Source: Solidesulfovibrio magneticus | GTDB taxonomy: Bacteria; Desulfobacterota; Desulfovibrionia; Desulfovibrionales; Desulfovibrionaceae | Reading direction: 5' to 3' | DNA length: 64,000 bases | Assembly: GCA_002482565.1 (NCBI GenBank) | Contig: DLGG01000068.1 | Coordinates: 32,673-96,672 of the forward strand | Part shown: one piece after another, positions 1 to 9,282 of the stretch | Numbering within the stretch: position 1 is the first letter of the stretch | How the letters are laid out: each line of letters starts with the position of its first letter | The notes under the pieces: model-generated | Told to the model about the DNA's origin: nothing | Databases searched by the model: none | Seen by the model: the letters and a program-made list of their open reading frames with translations, nothing else | Made by a program: the position numbers and the translations under genes

Positions 1-43
1 CGAAACGGCCTAAAGCCCCGCTTGTCGGGTGGAGTTTCAACGC

Positions 44-2260
44 ATGACGCACTGCGCCATTGTCCACGATATTCCGGGCCGGATGCGGCTGCGGTTCGCC
101 TGCGCCGAAGATTTTTCGGCCCAGGCCCCGGCCCTGGCTGCTGCCGCCGCATCCCTGGCCGGCGTGGCCGAGGTGATCCCCTCGGCCCGCACCCGGGGCC
201 TGCTGGTGCTCTACAGCGGAGCGCCGGTACGGCTGGCCCTTCTGGCCATGACCAAAAACGGCGATTCGGCCCAATCGGCCCTGGTCTCGCCCAAACCCCG
301 GCGCCGCGGCAAAGCGGTCAGGGCCGTGCGCCTGGGCAAGGTCGCCCTGGCCAAGGCCGGCGACAAGCTGGCCAAGGCCGCCAATCTCCCGGCCCAGGGC
401 GAGGACAATCCCCCCTCGCCCTTGCAGGCCATGGCCCGCGAGGCCGGGATGTTCCTGCTGCGCGCCGCGTTGCCGCCGGCGTTTCGGCCGTTGTTCCTCG
501 TCAAGCGCGTCTGGCCGTTCATCAAGCGCGGCCTTGGCGCGCTTGTGCGCGGCAAGCTCAACGTCGAGGTCCTCGACGCCCTGGCGATTGGCGTGTCCAT
601 CGCCCGCAAGGACTACCGCGCGGCCACGGGCATCGCCTTGCTGCTGGGCCTTGGCGAGGTGCTCGAAAGCTACACCCGCAAGCGTTCCCGCGACAGCCTG
701 GCTGAAACCCTGGCCGCGTCCTTCGACGCCGTATGGGTGCGGCGCGAGGACGGCCCGGTGCGGGTGCCGGCCTCGGAAGTCGTGCCCGGCGATCTGGCCA
801 TCGTCACCATGGGCAACGCCATTCCCGTGGACGGCGTGGTGGCCGAGGGCGAGGCCATGGTGAACCAGGCCTCCATGACCGGCGAACCCCTGCCCGCCCA
901 CAAGCGCGTAGGCCATACGGTCTTTGCCGGAACCGTGGTCGAGGAAGGCGAGATCGTCGTGCGGGTGGAAAAATCCGGCGGCGAGACCCGTATCCAGAAA
1001 ATGGTGGAAGTCATCGAGGAATCGGAGAACTACAAGGCCAAGGCCCAGGATCTGGCCGAACGCTTCGCCGACGCCGTGGTGCCCTGGACCCTGCTCGGCG
1101 CGGCCGTGGTTTTCGCCGTCACCCGCAACCCGCGTCTGGCCTCGGCCGTGCTGCTGGTGGACTTCTCCTGCGCGATAAAGCTCTCGGCCCCCCTGGCCGT
1201 GCTGGCCGCCATGCGCGAGGCCGCGTCCGGCGGCGTGCTGGTCAAGGGCGGCAAGTTCCTGGAGGGCGTGTCCTCGGCCGACGCTTTTGTCTTTGACAAG
1301 ACCGGCACGCTGACCCAGGCCCGGCCTCGGGTTGCCGCCGTGGAACCCTTAAACGGCTACACCCGCCACGACGTCTTAAAGCTCGCCGCCTGCCTGGAGG
1401 AGCACTTCCCCCACCCGGTGGCCCGGGCCGTGGTGCGCCAGGCCGAGAAGGAAGGCATCGTCCACCAGGAGTTCCACGCCGAGGTGGACTACATCCTGGC
1501 CCACGGCCTGTCCTCCATGGTCGGGACCGACCGGGTGCGCCTGGGCAGCCGCCACTTCATCGGCGAGGACGAAGGCATCGACATCGCCGCCGCCGACGCG
1601 GCCATCGACGCCCGGGGGCTGGCCGGCCTGTCCACCCTCTATCTGGCCATCGGCGACGAAGTGGCCGGCGTGCTGGCCATTGAGGACCCTCTCGTTCCCG
1701 AAGCCCCGCGCGTGTTGCGCGAGTTGACCGACCGGGGGGTTACGCGTCTGGTCATGCTCACCGGCGACGCCGCCGCCCCGGCCGCCATCGCGGCCAAGGA
1801 ACTGGGCATCACCGACTACCACGCCCAGGTGCTGCCCGAGGACAAGACCCGCATCGTGCGGGAGCTGCGCGAGGCCGGCCACGTGGTGGCCATGGTCGGC
1901 GACGGCATCAACGATTCGCCGGCCCTGTCGGCCGCCAACGTCGGCATCGCCCCGCGCCACGGCGCGGACATCGCCCAGGCCGCCGCCGACATCCTGCTGG
2001 CCGAGGGCAGCCTGCAAAGCGTGGTGGCTCTGCGCGACATCGCCACCGGCCTCATGGGCCGGCTGCACACCAACTTCCGGGCCATCTGCATCATCAATTC
2101 CGTGATCCTGGGCCTGGGGCTTTTCGGCCGCGTCACCCCGGGCGTCTCGGCCCTGGCCCACAACCTGGCCACCGTGGGCATCGCCCTGGCCAGCCTGCGG
2201 CCCTATCTTCCCAAACACCTGCCAAGCGGAGGCGTCAGCCATGATAGCCAGCTGCATTAA
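44..2260 (+). CDS. P1B-type heavy-metal ATPase with HMA2-like N-terminus
   Basis: Predicted inner-membrane metal-transporting P-type ATPase (738 aa). The N-terminal ~80 residues resemble an HMA2-type domain (motif GRMRLRF) and lack a CxxC metal site. The phosphorylation motif DKTGTLT (Asp418), HP motif (FPHPVA) and hinge GDGINDSPAL are intact. The transmembrane metal site usually written CPC/SPC reads SCAIKLS here (Cys376), so the central proline is missing and the substrate metal cannot be named. I chose ATG 44 because GGAG lies 9 nt upstream; a GTG at 29 would add five residues. The next gene, a small HMA2-like protein, overlaps by 20 bp and is probably a partner. Certain as a P1B-like ATPase; specificity unknown. 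Confidence 0.88.
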   Translation: MTHCAIVHDIPGRMRLRFACAEDFSAQAPALAAAAASLAGVAEVIPSARTRGLLVLYSGAPVRLALLAMTKNGDSAQSALVSPKPRRRGKAVRAVRLGKVALAKAGDKLAKAANLPAQGEDNPPSPLQAMAREAGMFLLRAALPPAFRPLFLVKRVWPFIKRGLGALVRGKLNVEVLDALAIGVSIARKDYRAATGIALLLGLGEVLESYTRKRSRDSLAETLAASFDAVWVRREDGPVRVPASEVVPGDLAIVTMGNAIPVDGVVAEGEAMVNQASMTGEPLPAHKRVGHTVFAGTVVEEGEIVVRVEKSGGETRIQKMVEVIEESENYKAKAQDLAERFADAVVPWTLLGAAVVFAVTRNPRLASAVLLVDFSCAIKLSAPLAVLAAMREAASGGVLVKGGKFLEGVSSADAFVFDKTGTLTQARPRVAAVEPLNGYTRHDVLKLAACLEEHFPHPVARAVVRQAEKEGIVHQEFHAEVDYILAHGLSSMVGTDRVRLGSRHFIGEDEGIDIAAADAAIDARGLAGLSTLYLAIGDEVAGVLAIEDPLVPEAPRVLRELTDRGVTRLVMLTGDAAAPAAIAAKELGITDYHAQVLPEDKTRIVRELREAGHVVAMVGDGINDSPALSAANVGIAPRHGADIAQAAADILLAEGSLQSVVALRDIATGLMGRLHTNFRAICIINSVILGLGLFGRVTPGVSALAHNLATVGIALASLRPYLPKHLPSGGVSHDSQLH

Positions 2261-2681
2261 AGGCCGCATCCGATTCCGGCATCCGGCCCTGTCCGATCCG
2301 GATCTTCTTGAAATCGTCACCAGCCAGCTCGCCGCCATGCCCGGCATCACGGGCATAGAGGCCAATCCCCGCACCGGCAGTGTGCTCGTCAGCCATGACG
2401 CGTCCGTGGCCACCAGCGACCTCGTGGCCATGGCCGAGGCCCTGGCCGCCACCCATGCCGAAGCCTTGGCCGAGGCCGCGCCGGCCAAACCAGCCAAAAA
2501 ACGCATGACCCCGGCCCAGCTCAAGCGCCGCACCCAGAAGATCGGCCTGGCCACCTGCATGGCCGGAGCCGTGGCCACGGGCCTGGCCGACACCAAGGCC
2601 GCCCACCTGACCTTCGGCTTCGCCCTGGCCGGCTTCGCCGCCTGGCACCTCTACATGTACCGGCGGCGGTTTCTGGCCTAA
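2241..2681 (+). CDS. Small HMA2-like domain membrane protein
   Basis: A 146-aa protein whose first ~70 residues repeat the HMA2-like pattern of the preceding ATPase (GRIRFRHP, then a beta-alpha-beta type stretch ending SVLVSHD). An Ala/Lys-rich linker follows, then two hydrophobic segments (about residues 98-114 and 122-137) ending in RRR. It has no CxxC. The gene starts inside the ATPase 3' end, with GGAGG upstream, so it is translationally coupled. A role as an accessory or regulatory subunit of the ATPase is inferred from position and shared fold only. Confidence 0.7.
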   Translation: MIASCIKGRIRFRHPALSDPDLLEIVTSQLAAMPGITGIEANPRTGSVLVSHDASVATSDLVAMAEALAATHAEALAEAAPAKPAKKRMTPAQLKRRTQKIGLATCMAGAVATGLADTKAAHLTFGFALAGFAAWHLYMYRRRFLA

Positions 2682-2699
2682 TCCTCGGACCATTTTCGT

Positions 2700-3392
2700 A
2701 TGACCATGTTTAAAAGTCCGCTGCTCGAATCCTGCGGCATGTTGGATGTCGTCGCGCCCGACAAGGTGTGCGGCGACATCCTGCTTGCCCTGGTCCATCA
2801 ACTGGCCGAATCCCTGGGCCGGGCCATTGACGCCAAGGATTCCCACACCATGGCCCACTCCGAAGAAGTGGCCGAGGTGTCGAAATTCCTGGCCGCCGCC
2901 ATGGGCCTGTCCCGGGAGAACGTCGCCTGCGTCCATGTGGCCGGCCATCTCCACGACATCGGCAAGATCGGCGTGCCCGACGCCGTTTTGGGCAAACCCG
3001 GCCGCCTGGACCCCGACGAATGGCGGCAGATGCAGGCCCATCCGGCCATCGGCGCGGACATCCTCGACCCTCTGGACTGCCTGGCCCGCACCGGCATCGT
3101 GGAAATGGTGCGCGCCCACCATGAACGCTTCGATGGCTCGGGCTATCCCGCCGGCCTCAAGGGCCGGGGGATTCCCCTTGGCGCGCGCATAATAAGCGTC
3201 GCCGACAGCCTGTCGGCCATGCTCCAGACCCGGCCCTACCGCCCGGCCATGGGCTTTGCCGAGGCCCACCGGGAGATTGTGCGCTGCGCCGGCAGCCAGT
3301 TCGACCCCGATGTGGTGGACGCCTTCCTGGCTGTGGCCAATGAGGTGCGACAGCTTATGGGCTCCTGCCGGGGCGGCGTCTTGGTGCCCTGA
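2700..3392 (+). CDS. HD-GYP domain phosphohydrolase
   Basis: A 230-aa protein that is almost entirely an HD-GYP domain. HDIGKIGVP (about residues 85-93) supplies the HD metal ligands, and HHERFDGSGYP (about 140-150) carries the GYP signature; a further histidine pair and the IISVADSL helix follow. HD-GYP proteins typically hydrolyse cyclic-di-GMP, but no receiver or sensory domain is attached, so the input is unclear. It sits 18 nt after the HMA2 gene on the same strand. Several GGDEF proteins elsewhere in the window are consistent with c-di-GMP signalling. Diverged HD-GYPs can be inactive; here the core residues look complete. Confidence 0.85.
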   Translation: MTMFKSPLLESCGMLDVVAPDKVCGDILLALVHQLAESLGRAIDAKDSHTMAHSEEVAEVSKFLAAAMGLSRENVACVHVAGHLHDIGKIGVPDAVLGKPGRLDPDEWRQMQAHPAIGADILDPLDCLARTGIVEMVRAHHERFDGSGYPAGLKGRGIPLGARIISVADSLSAMLQTRPYRPAMGFAEAHREIVRCAGSQFDPDVVDAFLAVANEVRQLMGSCRGGVLVP

Positions 3393-3436
3393 AGACGCGG
3401 CCAAGGCAAAGCGAGTCGGGAACGGCCGACTTGCGC

Positions 3437-3495
3437 CCGCTCATGAGCGGCTGCAGACTTTTCGGAACATAATGATAACGACTTTGCATATCATT
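3437..3495 (+). promoter_or_regulatory. Porin upstream region with Fur-like inverted repeat
   Basis: The 175-nt gap before the porin holds an AT-rich island unlike its surroundings. It contains a perfect inverted repeat AATGATA / TATCATT (3471-3477 and 3489-3495), whose half-sites resemble Fur-family operators. A 14-bp palindrome CCGCTCATGAGCGG lies just upstream at 3437-3450. Binding of a metal regulator is inferred from the half-site sequence alone; the 11-nt spacing is wider than the classic Fur box. Confidence 0.35.
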
Positions 3496-3567
3496 TAGCT
3501 GGCGTTGCTTCCAGGCCACCGTCATCGGAAGCCCTTCAACCACGCGGAACGGGAAGGAGTGTCGCTC

Positions 3568-4995
3568 ATGCGAAAAGCGGTCGCGTTGCTGACCCTGGCC
3601 ATTGTGGCCGCCACGGCGGTTCCGGCCTGGTCGGCCACGGAAGTCAAAATGGCCGGGGATGCCCGGGTGTACGGCGTCTTTTTCGCCAATCGCAACTTCA
3701 CCGGCTGGGACGAGACCGGAACCCAGACCGAGGACCGGCTCACCATCTGGCAGCGGCTGCGCCTGCGGGCCGATTTCGCGGCCAACGAGAATCTCAAGTT
3801 CCGCTTCGGGATGCGCGTGGACGACGAGGCCTGGGGGCATGACTACCTCACCGCCGCCAACCCCCAGGTGGCCATCCAGCCGTATCTGGCCTATCTCCAG
3901 TTCAAATGGCCGGGCACGGACATTGAGGTGACGGCCGGCTACCAGCCCTTTTCCGTGCCCCAGACCGAGGTCTTCTACGACAGCATCGTGCTGGCCGCCG
4001 ACGACGGCGACCAGTCCAGCGCCGCGCTGTTCGTGAAAATCCCGGTCATTGACGACGTCTTCACTATCGAAGCCGCCTACGGACGGCTGCTGGACGCCTA
4101 CCGCACCTACCAGCCCACCACCACCCAGGTGGGCGACAACTTTGACGTCTACCGCCTGGCCCTGCCCGTCACGGTGGAAGGCTTCGAAGCCACGCCCTGG
4201 GGCCTGGTCGGCGTCTACGGCAAGGAGGCCGACCCCGAAGGCTATTTCGACGCCGGCCTGCGCTCGGCCGGCAGCTACCTCGACCCCAGCGGCTACAAGG
4301 ACAACCAGAATCCCATGTGGTGGGGCGGCCTGGCCCTTTCCGTCACCGCCCTGGACCCGGTAAAGCTCTATTTTGACGGCATCTACGGCAACGCCGCCGG
4401 TTCGGACCGGTCGCGCAATCGCCGGGAAGGCTATTTCTTCGACGCCGGCCTGACCTACACCGGCCTGGACTGGGCCACCCCGGGACTTTTCGGCTGGCTG
4501 GCCAGCGGCGAGGATGCAAGCCTGGCCAACGGCAGCGAACGCCTGCCCGTCATCGCCCCCAAATGGGGTCCGGGAACCTCGTTCCTGTTTGACTGCGACC
4601 AGGAGTTCGCCAACAACTCCATGGGCGTCAACCCGCTGGGCTCCTGGGGCCTGGCCTTGGCCGTGCGCGACATCTCGTTTATCGAGGCTTTAAAAAGCCG
4701 GCTGACCGCCGCCGTCATGGCCGGCCGCAACAGTCCGGCCGGGCTGCGCAAGGCCGTCTGGGCCACTGGCGGCCCCGGCGAGTACGTGACCATGGGCCGC
4801 GACCTTGCCGAAGGCGAATGGGTGCTTGGCCTGAACTTCGACCACAGCTACGAGCTGACCGAAGCCCTGACGCTGACCCTGCAAACCGGCTTCGCCTCGC
4901 CCCAGGGCCTCAAGACCAGCATATGGGGCCACCGCATGACCAACCAGGCCACCGACGCCTGGATGGCCTCCCTGGGTTTCCTGTACACCTTCTAG
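3568..4995 (+). CDS. Outer-membrane homotrimeric porin (Desulfovibrio type)
   Basis: A 475-aa outer-membrane beta-barrel porin. A clear signal peptide (MRKAVALLTLAIVAATAVPAWSA) is followed by alternating amphipathic strands rich in Tyr/Trp/Phe and a C-terminal FLYTF, the typical final strand ending in an aromatic residue. The opening after the signal (VKMAGDARVYGVFFANRNFTGW) fits the homotrimeric porin family common in Desulfovibrio. The start at ATG 3568 is supported by GGAAGGAG 8 nt upstream; an upstream in-frame start has no signal peptide. It has its own promoter region and a strong hairpin downstream, so it is probably monocistronic. Confidence 0.88.
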   Translation: MRKAVALLTLAIVAATAVPAWSATEVKMAGDARVYGVFFANRNFTGWDETGTQTEDRLTIWQRLRLRADFAANENLKFRFGMRVDDEAWGHDYLTAANPQVAIQPYLAYLQFKWPGTDIEVTAGYQPFSVPQTEVFYDSIVLAADDGDQSSAALFVKIPVIDDVFTIEAAYGRLLDAYRTYQPTTTQVGDNFDVYRLALPVTVEGFEATPWGLVGVYGKEADPEGYFDAGLRSAGSYLDPSGYKDNQNPMWWGGLALSVTALDPVKLYFDGIYGNAAGSDRSRNRREGYFFDAGLTYTGLDWATPGLFGWLASGEDASLANGSERLPVIAPKWGPGTSFLFDCDQEFANNSMGVNPLGSWGLALAVRDISFIEALKSRLTAAVMAGRNSPAGLRKAVWATGGPGEYVTMGRDLAEGEWVLGLNFDHSYELTEALTLTLQTGFASPQGLKTSIWGHRMTNQATDAWMASLGFLYTF

Positions 4996-5326
4996 TTCCC
5001 GGAGTCGGGGCGCGGCCGCGTCCCGGTCCCGGTTCCGCCGTTTGCTTGCCGCGCCCGGCCAGGATGCCGCCATCCTGGCCGGGCGTTGCCTTTGCCGGCC
5101 CAGCCGTCAGGCCCTGCGCCTACGCCCCGAGCCGGCCGGCAACGCCCGGATGCCTGTCGATGTCCGGCTGCCCCGACGCCCCGACGCCTGGACGCCTGGC
5201 CCCCGTCATGATAGGGACCGTTCAGGGAACCGACTGCCTCCGGCGCATCGCCAGGGGCCGCAGGGTCGGCTTTGCGGCCAAGCCCGGCCGGCCGTCATCC
5301 GCAACAGTCCGCCACCAAGGTGCTTC
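4996..5326. other. Intergenic region, porin to gspD (331 nt)
   Basis: No convincing gene. The region is very GC-rich and holds the perfect hairpin listed at 5052-5085. A reading frame continuous with gspD extends back through it, but its composition is Pro/Arg-rich and no start there would place a signal peptide correctly. Confidence 0.6.
5052..5085 (+). terminator. Strong hairpin downstream of porin
   Basis: Perfect 15-bp stem (CGCCCGGCCAGGATG with its complement) around a CCGC tetraloop, 57 nt after the porin stop. It is followed by TTGCCTTTGCC, a weak U-tract, so the stem strength rather than the tail suggests a terminator. Confidence 0.55.
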
Positions 5327-7378
5327 ATGACACCACCGCTTCGATTCCGCCTGGCCAGGGGATGCGCCCTGGCTGTTTGCCTGCTTGGCTTGCTCCTGCC
5401 GGACAGGCTTCCGGCCGCCCCGCCCCACACTGCGACGGCCGCGTCCAAGGCCCAGCCGGCCACGGACGAAACCGTGGAGACCGCGGCCGCCCCGGACGAT
5501 ACGGCCAAAACCATCAGCATCAATTTCGACGGCGTGGACCTGCGCGCTTTCATAAAGTATATCAGCCAGGTAACCGGCAAGAATTTCGTTATTGACGACG
5601 CCGTCAAGGGCAACGTCACCGTCATCTCCCCCAAGCCCCTGTCTCCGGCCGAAGTCTACAAGGTTTTCGAGTCCGTCCTTGAGGTCAACGGCTACACCGC
5701 CCTGCCCACGGAAAATTTCGTCAAGATCGTGCCGGCCAAGACCAGCCGAGCCCGCTCCATGCCGGTCATCGACGGCCGCGAGACCGTCTCCAACCCGGCC
5801 GACGCCGTGGTCACCCAGATCCTGCCGCTGCAAAACATCCGGGCCGGCGAGCTGCGCAAAACCCTGGCCCCGCTGGTCTCCCCGGACGGGATGCTGGCCG
5901 ATTTTGCCGACACCAACGCGCTCATCGTCACCGACTACCGGCCCAACATCCAGCGCATCATCGGCATCGTGGACCAACTCGACCTGTCCTCGGCCAAGGC
6001 CACCCTGCATCTGTTCCATTTGAAGCACGCCTCGGCGGCCAAGATCTCCCAGAAGCTCGAAAAGCTCCTGAGCCAAAGCGCGGCCAAGGACGGCGGCGGC
6101 CAGACCAAGATCAGCGTGGTCCCCGAGGAGCGCACCAACGCCGTCATCGTCCTGGCCGAGCCCCAGTACGTGGCCCAGGTCAAGGGCCTGTTGGCCAAGC
6201 TCGACGTGCCCAATCCCATGGAACAGGGCAACCTGCACGTCTACAAGCTCCAGCACGCCGACGCCGAGAACTTGAGCAAAGTGCTCAACGAGCTGTTCAC
6301 CAAGGGTTCCACGGCCACGGGCGACGCGGCCAAGGCCCAGGCGCCCACGGTCTCGGGCGGGTTTAATTTCGTGGCCGACAAGACCACCAACAGCCTGCTG
6401 GTCACCGCCGCGCCCGAGGACTTCGCCTTTGTCGATCAGGTGGTCAAAAAGCTCGACGCCCCGCGCAAGCAGGTCTACGTCGAGGCGCTCATCATGGAAG
6501 TCTCCACCGACAAGTCGGTGTCCTTTGGCGTCAACCTCAACGTGGCCAACAAGCAGTCCGGTCTTGGCGACGGCAAATATGGCGGGCTGCTGTTCGCTTC
6601 TTCCAACCCGGCCGGCTACGAATCGCTGTATAATTCCTCCGGGGCCTTCGTGCCTCCGGCCGGCGGGTCGCTGGGGGGCCTGGCCTTTCCGGTCAAGATC
6701 GGCGAGGTCATCTATTCCAACTTGCAAGCCATGATCAACGCCTCCAAGTCCGACAACAGCTTCAACATCATCGCCACGCCCCAGCTCATGACCCTGGACA
6801 ACGAGGAAGCCACCATCACCGTGGCCGAGAACCGGCCCTATCTCACCAGCCAGGACGTGGGCCAGTCCACCACCGACCGGCCCTACCAGCGCTTCGACTA
6901 CAAGGACGTCGGCACCACGCTGAAGGTCACGCCCCAGATCAACGAAGGCGATTCCATCAAGCTCAAGGTCAAGCAGGAAACCAGCCGCATCGACGAGACG
7001 GTCACCAAGGAAACCGGCGCGCTCCAGCCGACCACCCGCAAGCGCGTCACCGAAACCACCATCATGTGCCGTAACGGCGAGACCATCGTGCTCTCCGGGC
7101 TTATCGGCAAGAGCCGGGCCGAGGGCAACAGCAAGGTCCCGGGCCTTGGTGACGTGCCGGTGGTGGGCTGGCTTTTCAAGAACAAGTCCGTGGCCGACGA
7201 GCGCACCAACCTCTACGTCTTTATTACCCCGCGCATCACCGCGCCCGGGGTGGACAGCGACCGGCTGCTGCACGCCAAAAAAATGGAAATCGAGCGCCAG
7301 ATCGAATTCAACGAAGAAGAGCTGTCCAAGCCCATCCGCAAGGCCCCGGTCTTTTTCGCCGCCGGAGCCGGCAACTAG
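5327..7378 (+). CDS. gspD: Type II secretion secretin GspD
   Basis: A 683-aa outer-membrane secretin forming the T2SS exit channel. A signal peptide (about residues 1-30) is followed by an N0 domain (ISINFDGVDLRAFIKYIS), repeated N1-N3 KH-like modules (for example DAVVTQILPLQNIRAGEL and LHLFHLKHASAAKI), and the secretin domain with VPGLGDVPVVGWLF and a C-terminal NLYVFITPRI. ATG 5327 was chosen because it gives a proper signal sequence; the frame is open further upstream. gspE begins 1 nt after the stop. The rest of the gsp genes lie 7 kb downstream beyond an efflux block. Confidence 0.95.
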   Translation: MTPPLRFRLARGCALAVCLLGLLLPDRLPAAPPHTATAASKAQPATDETVETAAAPDDTAKTISINFDGVDLRAFIKYISQVTGKNFVIDDAVKGNVTVISPKPLSPAEVYKVFESVLEVNGYTALPTENFVKIVPAKTSRARSMPVIDGRETVSNPADAVVTQILPLQNIRAGELRKTLAPLVSPDGMLADFADTNALIVTDYRPNIQRIIGIVDQLDLSSAKATLHLFHLKHASAAKISQKLEKLLSQSAAKDGGGQTKISVVPEERTNAVIVLAEPQYVAQVKGLLAKLDVPNPMEQGNLHVYKLQHADAENLSKVLNELFTKGSTATGDAAKAQAPTVSGGFNFVADKTTNSLLVTAAPEDFAFVDQVVKKLDAPRKQVYVEALIMEVSTDKSVSFGVNLNVANKQSGLGDGKYGGLLFASSNPAGYESLYNSSGAFVPPAGGSLGGLAFPVKIGEVIYSNLQAMINASKSDNSFNIIATPQLMTLDNEEATITVAENRPYLTSQDVGQSTTDRPYQRFDYKDVGTTLKVTPQINEGDSIKLKVKQETSRIDETVTKETGALQPTTRKRVTETTIMCRNGETIVLSGLIGKSRAEGNSKVPGLGDVPVVGWLFKNKSVADERTNLYVFITPRITAPGVDSDRLLHAKKMEIERQIEFNEEELSKPIRKAPVFFAAGAGN

Positions 7379-7379
7379 C

Positions 7380-9182
7380 GTGGACAGGCTGCCGGATTTC
7401 CGGCGCATGGCCGACCGTCTGGCCGCCCTGTGTCGGCTGCCCCTGGCCCGGGGCGGCCGCGTCGCGCCGGGTCAAGCGACGCCCGGCCCGCTACGGCCGT
7501 CGCTCCTGGAACCCGTGGCCGAAACCCTGGCCCTGCCCCTGGCCGCCCTGGAGGACGCCCTGGCCGAAGCCGCCCGGGCCGGCCAAAACCCCTTCAAGCG
7601 TCTGGCCGAACTCCACAAGATCGATGCCGGTCTGGCCGCCTCGGCCCTGGCCGCCAGCCTCGGCCTGCCCTATCTCGAAGCCATCGAGGTCAGCGACGAA
7701 GACGCCGAGCGCATCCGCCGGCTGCCCTTTGGCTATCTCAAGCGCAATCTGGCCGTGCCGGTTTCCCTGGACGGCCGGCAGCTTGTGGCCCTGGCCGATC
7801 CCTTCGCGCCGGAGCTGGCCGACGACCTGCGCCGGCTGCTCGGCCAGCCCGATCTCGACGTGGCCCTGGCCCTGCCCGAGACCATCGTCTCGGCCATCAA
7901 CCACGCCCATGGCGAGGCCGATGGTGAGCGCGACCCCAGGCTCGACAACCTGAGCCTGGACGATTTCATGGGGCCGCCGCCGGAGAACATGTCCACCGAG
8001 GACCTCCTGGACGAGACCAGCAACGCCCCGGTCATCCGGCTGGTCAACCAGCTCCTGGCCCAGGCCGTGCGCGACCTGTGCAGCGACATCCACATTGAGC
8101 CTTACCAAAATTCGCTCAAGATCCGCTTTCGCCTCGACGGCGTGCTCTACGACATCAAGACCCTGGACAAGCGCTGGCATCCGCCGGTCGTGTCCCACGT
8201 CAAGATCCGCTCCAAGCTCGACATCGCCGAACGCCGCCTGCCCCAGGACGGCAGCTTCGACATCCGCCTTGGCAACCGCAACGTGGACATCCGGGTGTCG
8301 GTGTTTCCCACCAAGTTCGGCGAACGGCTCGTGCTGCGGCTGCTGGAAAAAAACAGCCGCATCTTAAGTCTTGGCGAACTGGGACTATCCCCCGGGCATT
8401 TCGAGGAGTTGAGCAACCTGGCCCGGCTCCCCCACGGCATCATCCTGGTCACCGGCCCCACCGGCTCGGGCAAGTCCACCACCCTGTACGCGCTCATTAA
8501 CCACATCAATTCCACGGACAAGAACATCCTCACCATCGAGGACCCGGTGGAATATCAGATCGAAGGCGTGGGCCAGATGCAGGTCAACGCCAAGATCGAC
8601 CTGACCTTTGCCGGCGGGCTGCGCTCCATCCTGCGCCAGGACCCCGACGTCATCTTAGTCGGCGAAATCCGCGACGCCGAAACGGCCCAAATCGCCTGCC
8701 AGGCGGCGCTCACCGGCCACCTCGTCTTTTCGACGCTGCACACCAACGACGCCGCCTCGGCCGTCACCCGCATGGTGGACATGGGCATCGAGCCCTACAT
8801 GGTCTGCTCGGTGGTGCGGGCCCTTGTGGCCCAGCGCCTGGTGCGGGTTCTGTGTCCGCGCTGCAAGGAAGCCTTCGTGCCCGCCGAAGAAGACCTGCTG
8901 CCCTTCGGCCCCGGCGTGGCCGCCCTGGCCGGAAAGACCATCTGCCGGGCCGTGGGCTGTCCCCAGTGCATGGGAACCGGGTATCGCGGCCGCACCTCCA
9001 TCCACGAACTCCTGGTCATCGACGAGCCCATGGCCGAGCTGATCCTGCACAACGCCGAGGCCGGCCGCATCCGCGCGGCGGCCGTAGCCGCCGGCATGGC
9101 CACCCTGCGCCAGGACGGCATGAACAAAATCCTGCGGCATATCACGACCATGGAAGAGGTCATCCGGGCCACGGTGGTCTGA
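7380..9182 (+). CDS. gspE: Type II secretion ATPase GspE
   Basis: A 600-aa cytoplasmic AAA-type ATPase that powers pseudopilus assembly. It has an N-terminal GspE-N domain (about 60-180), Walker A GPTGSGKST (about residue 359), Asp/His boxes (ILTIEDPVEYQ, STLHTNDAASA), Walker B (DVILVGEIRD), and a C-terminal zinc module with two CxxC pairs (CPRC and CPQC). The GTG start lies 1 nt after the gspD stop, with GGAG inside the end of gspD; ATG 7407 is an alternative. After this gene the T2SS run is interrupted. Confidence 0.95.
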   Translation: MDRLPDFRRMADRLAALCRLPLARGGRVAPGQATPGPLRPSLLEPVAETLALPLAALEDALAEAARAGQNPFKRLAELHKIDAGLAASALAASLGLPYLEAIEVSDEDAERIRRLPFGYLKRNLAVPVSLDGRQLVALADPFAPELADDLRRLLGQPDLDVALALPETIVSAINHAHGEADGERDPRLDNLSLDDFMGPPPENMSTEDLLDETSNAPVIRLVNQLLAQAVRDLCSDIHIEPYQNSLKIRFRLDGVLYDIKTLDKRWHPPVVSHVKIRSKLDIAERRLPQDGSFDIRLGNRNVDIRVSVFPTKFGERLVLRLLEKNSRILSLGELGLSPGHFEELSNLARLPHGIILVTGPTGSGKSTTLYALINHINSTDKNILTIEDPVEYQIEGVGQMQVNAKIDLTFAGGLRSILRQDPDVILVGEIRDAETAQIACQAALTGHLVFSTLHTNDAASAVTRMVDMGIEPYMVCSVVRALVAQRLVRVLCPRCKEAFVPAEEDLLPFGPGVAALAGKTICRAVGCPQCMGTGYRGRTSIHELLVIDEPMAELILHNAEAGRIRAAAVAAGMATLRQDGMNKILRHITTMEEVIRATVV

Positions 9183-9194
9183 GGGCGCAGCCTC

Positions 9195-9276
9195 TTGACA
9201 GGGGCATGGCGTCGATATATGTCCGCCCATCCCGTTTCGGGATTGGTCTTGACAGCTTGTGAACCGGTGTTAACTT
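9195..9276 (+). promoter_or_regulatory. Candidate promoters of the tetR/efflux block
   Basis: Two consensus TTGACA hexamers lie in the 100-nt gap: 9195-9200 (TATATG 15 nt or TATGTC 17 nt later) and 9249-9254 (TAACTT 16 nt later). The second would start transcription close to the tetR ATG. No Shine-Dalgarno motif precedes that ATG. Confidence 0.4.
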
Positions 9277-9282
9277 CCCCCC

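Noticed and set aside
5042..5326. N-terminal extension of GspD into the upstream region
   Set aside because: The extension is Pro/Arg-rich and would bury the signal peptide.
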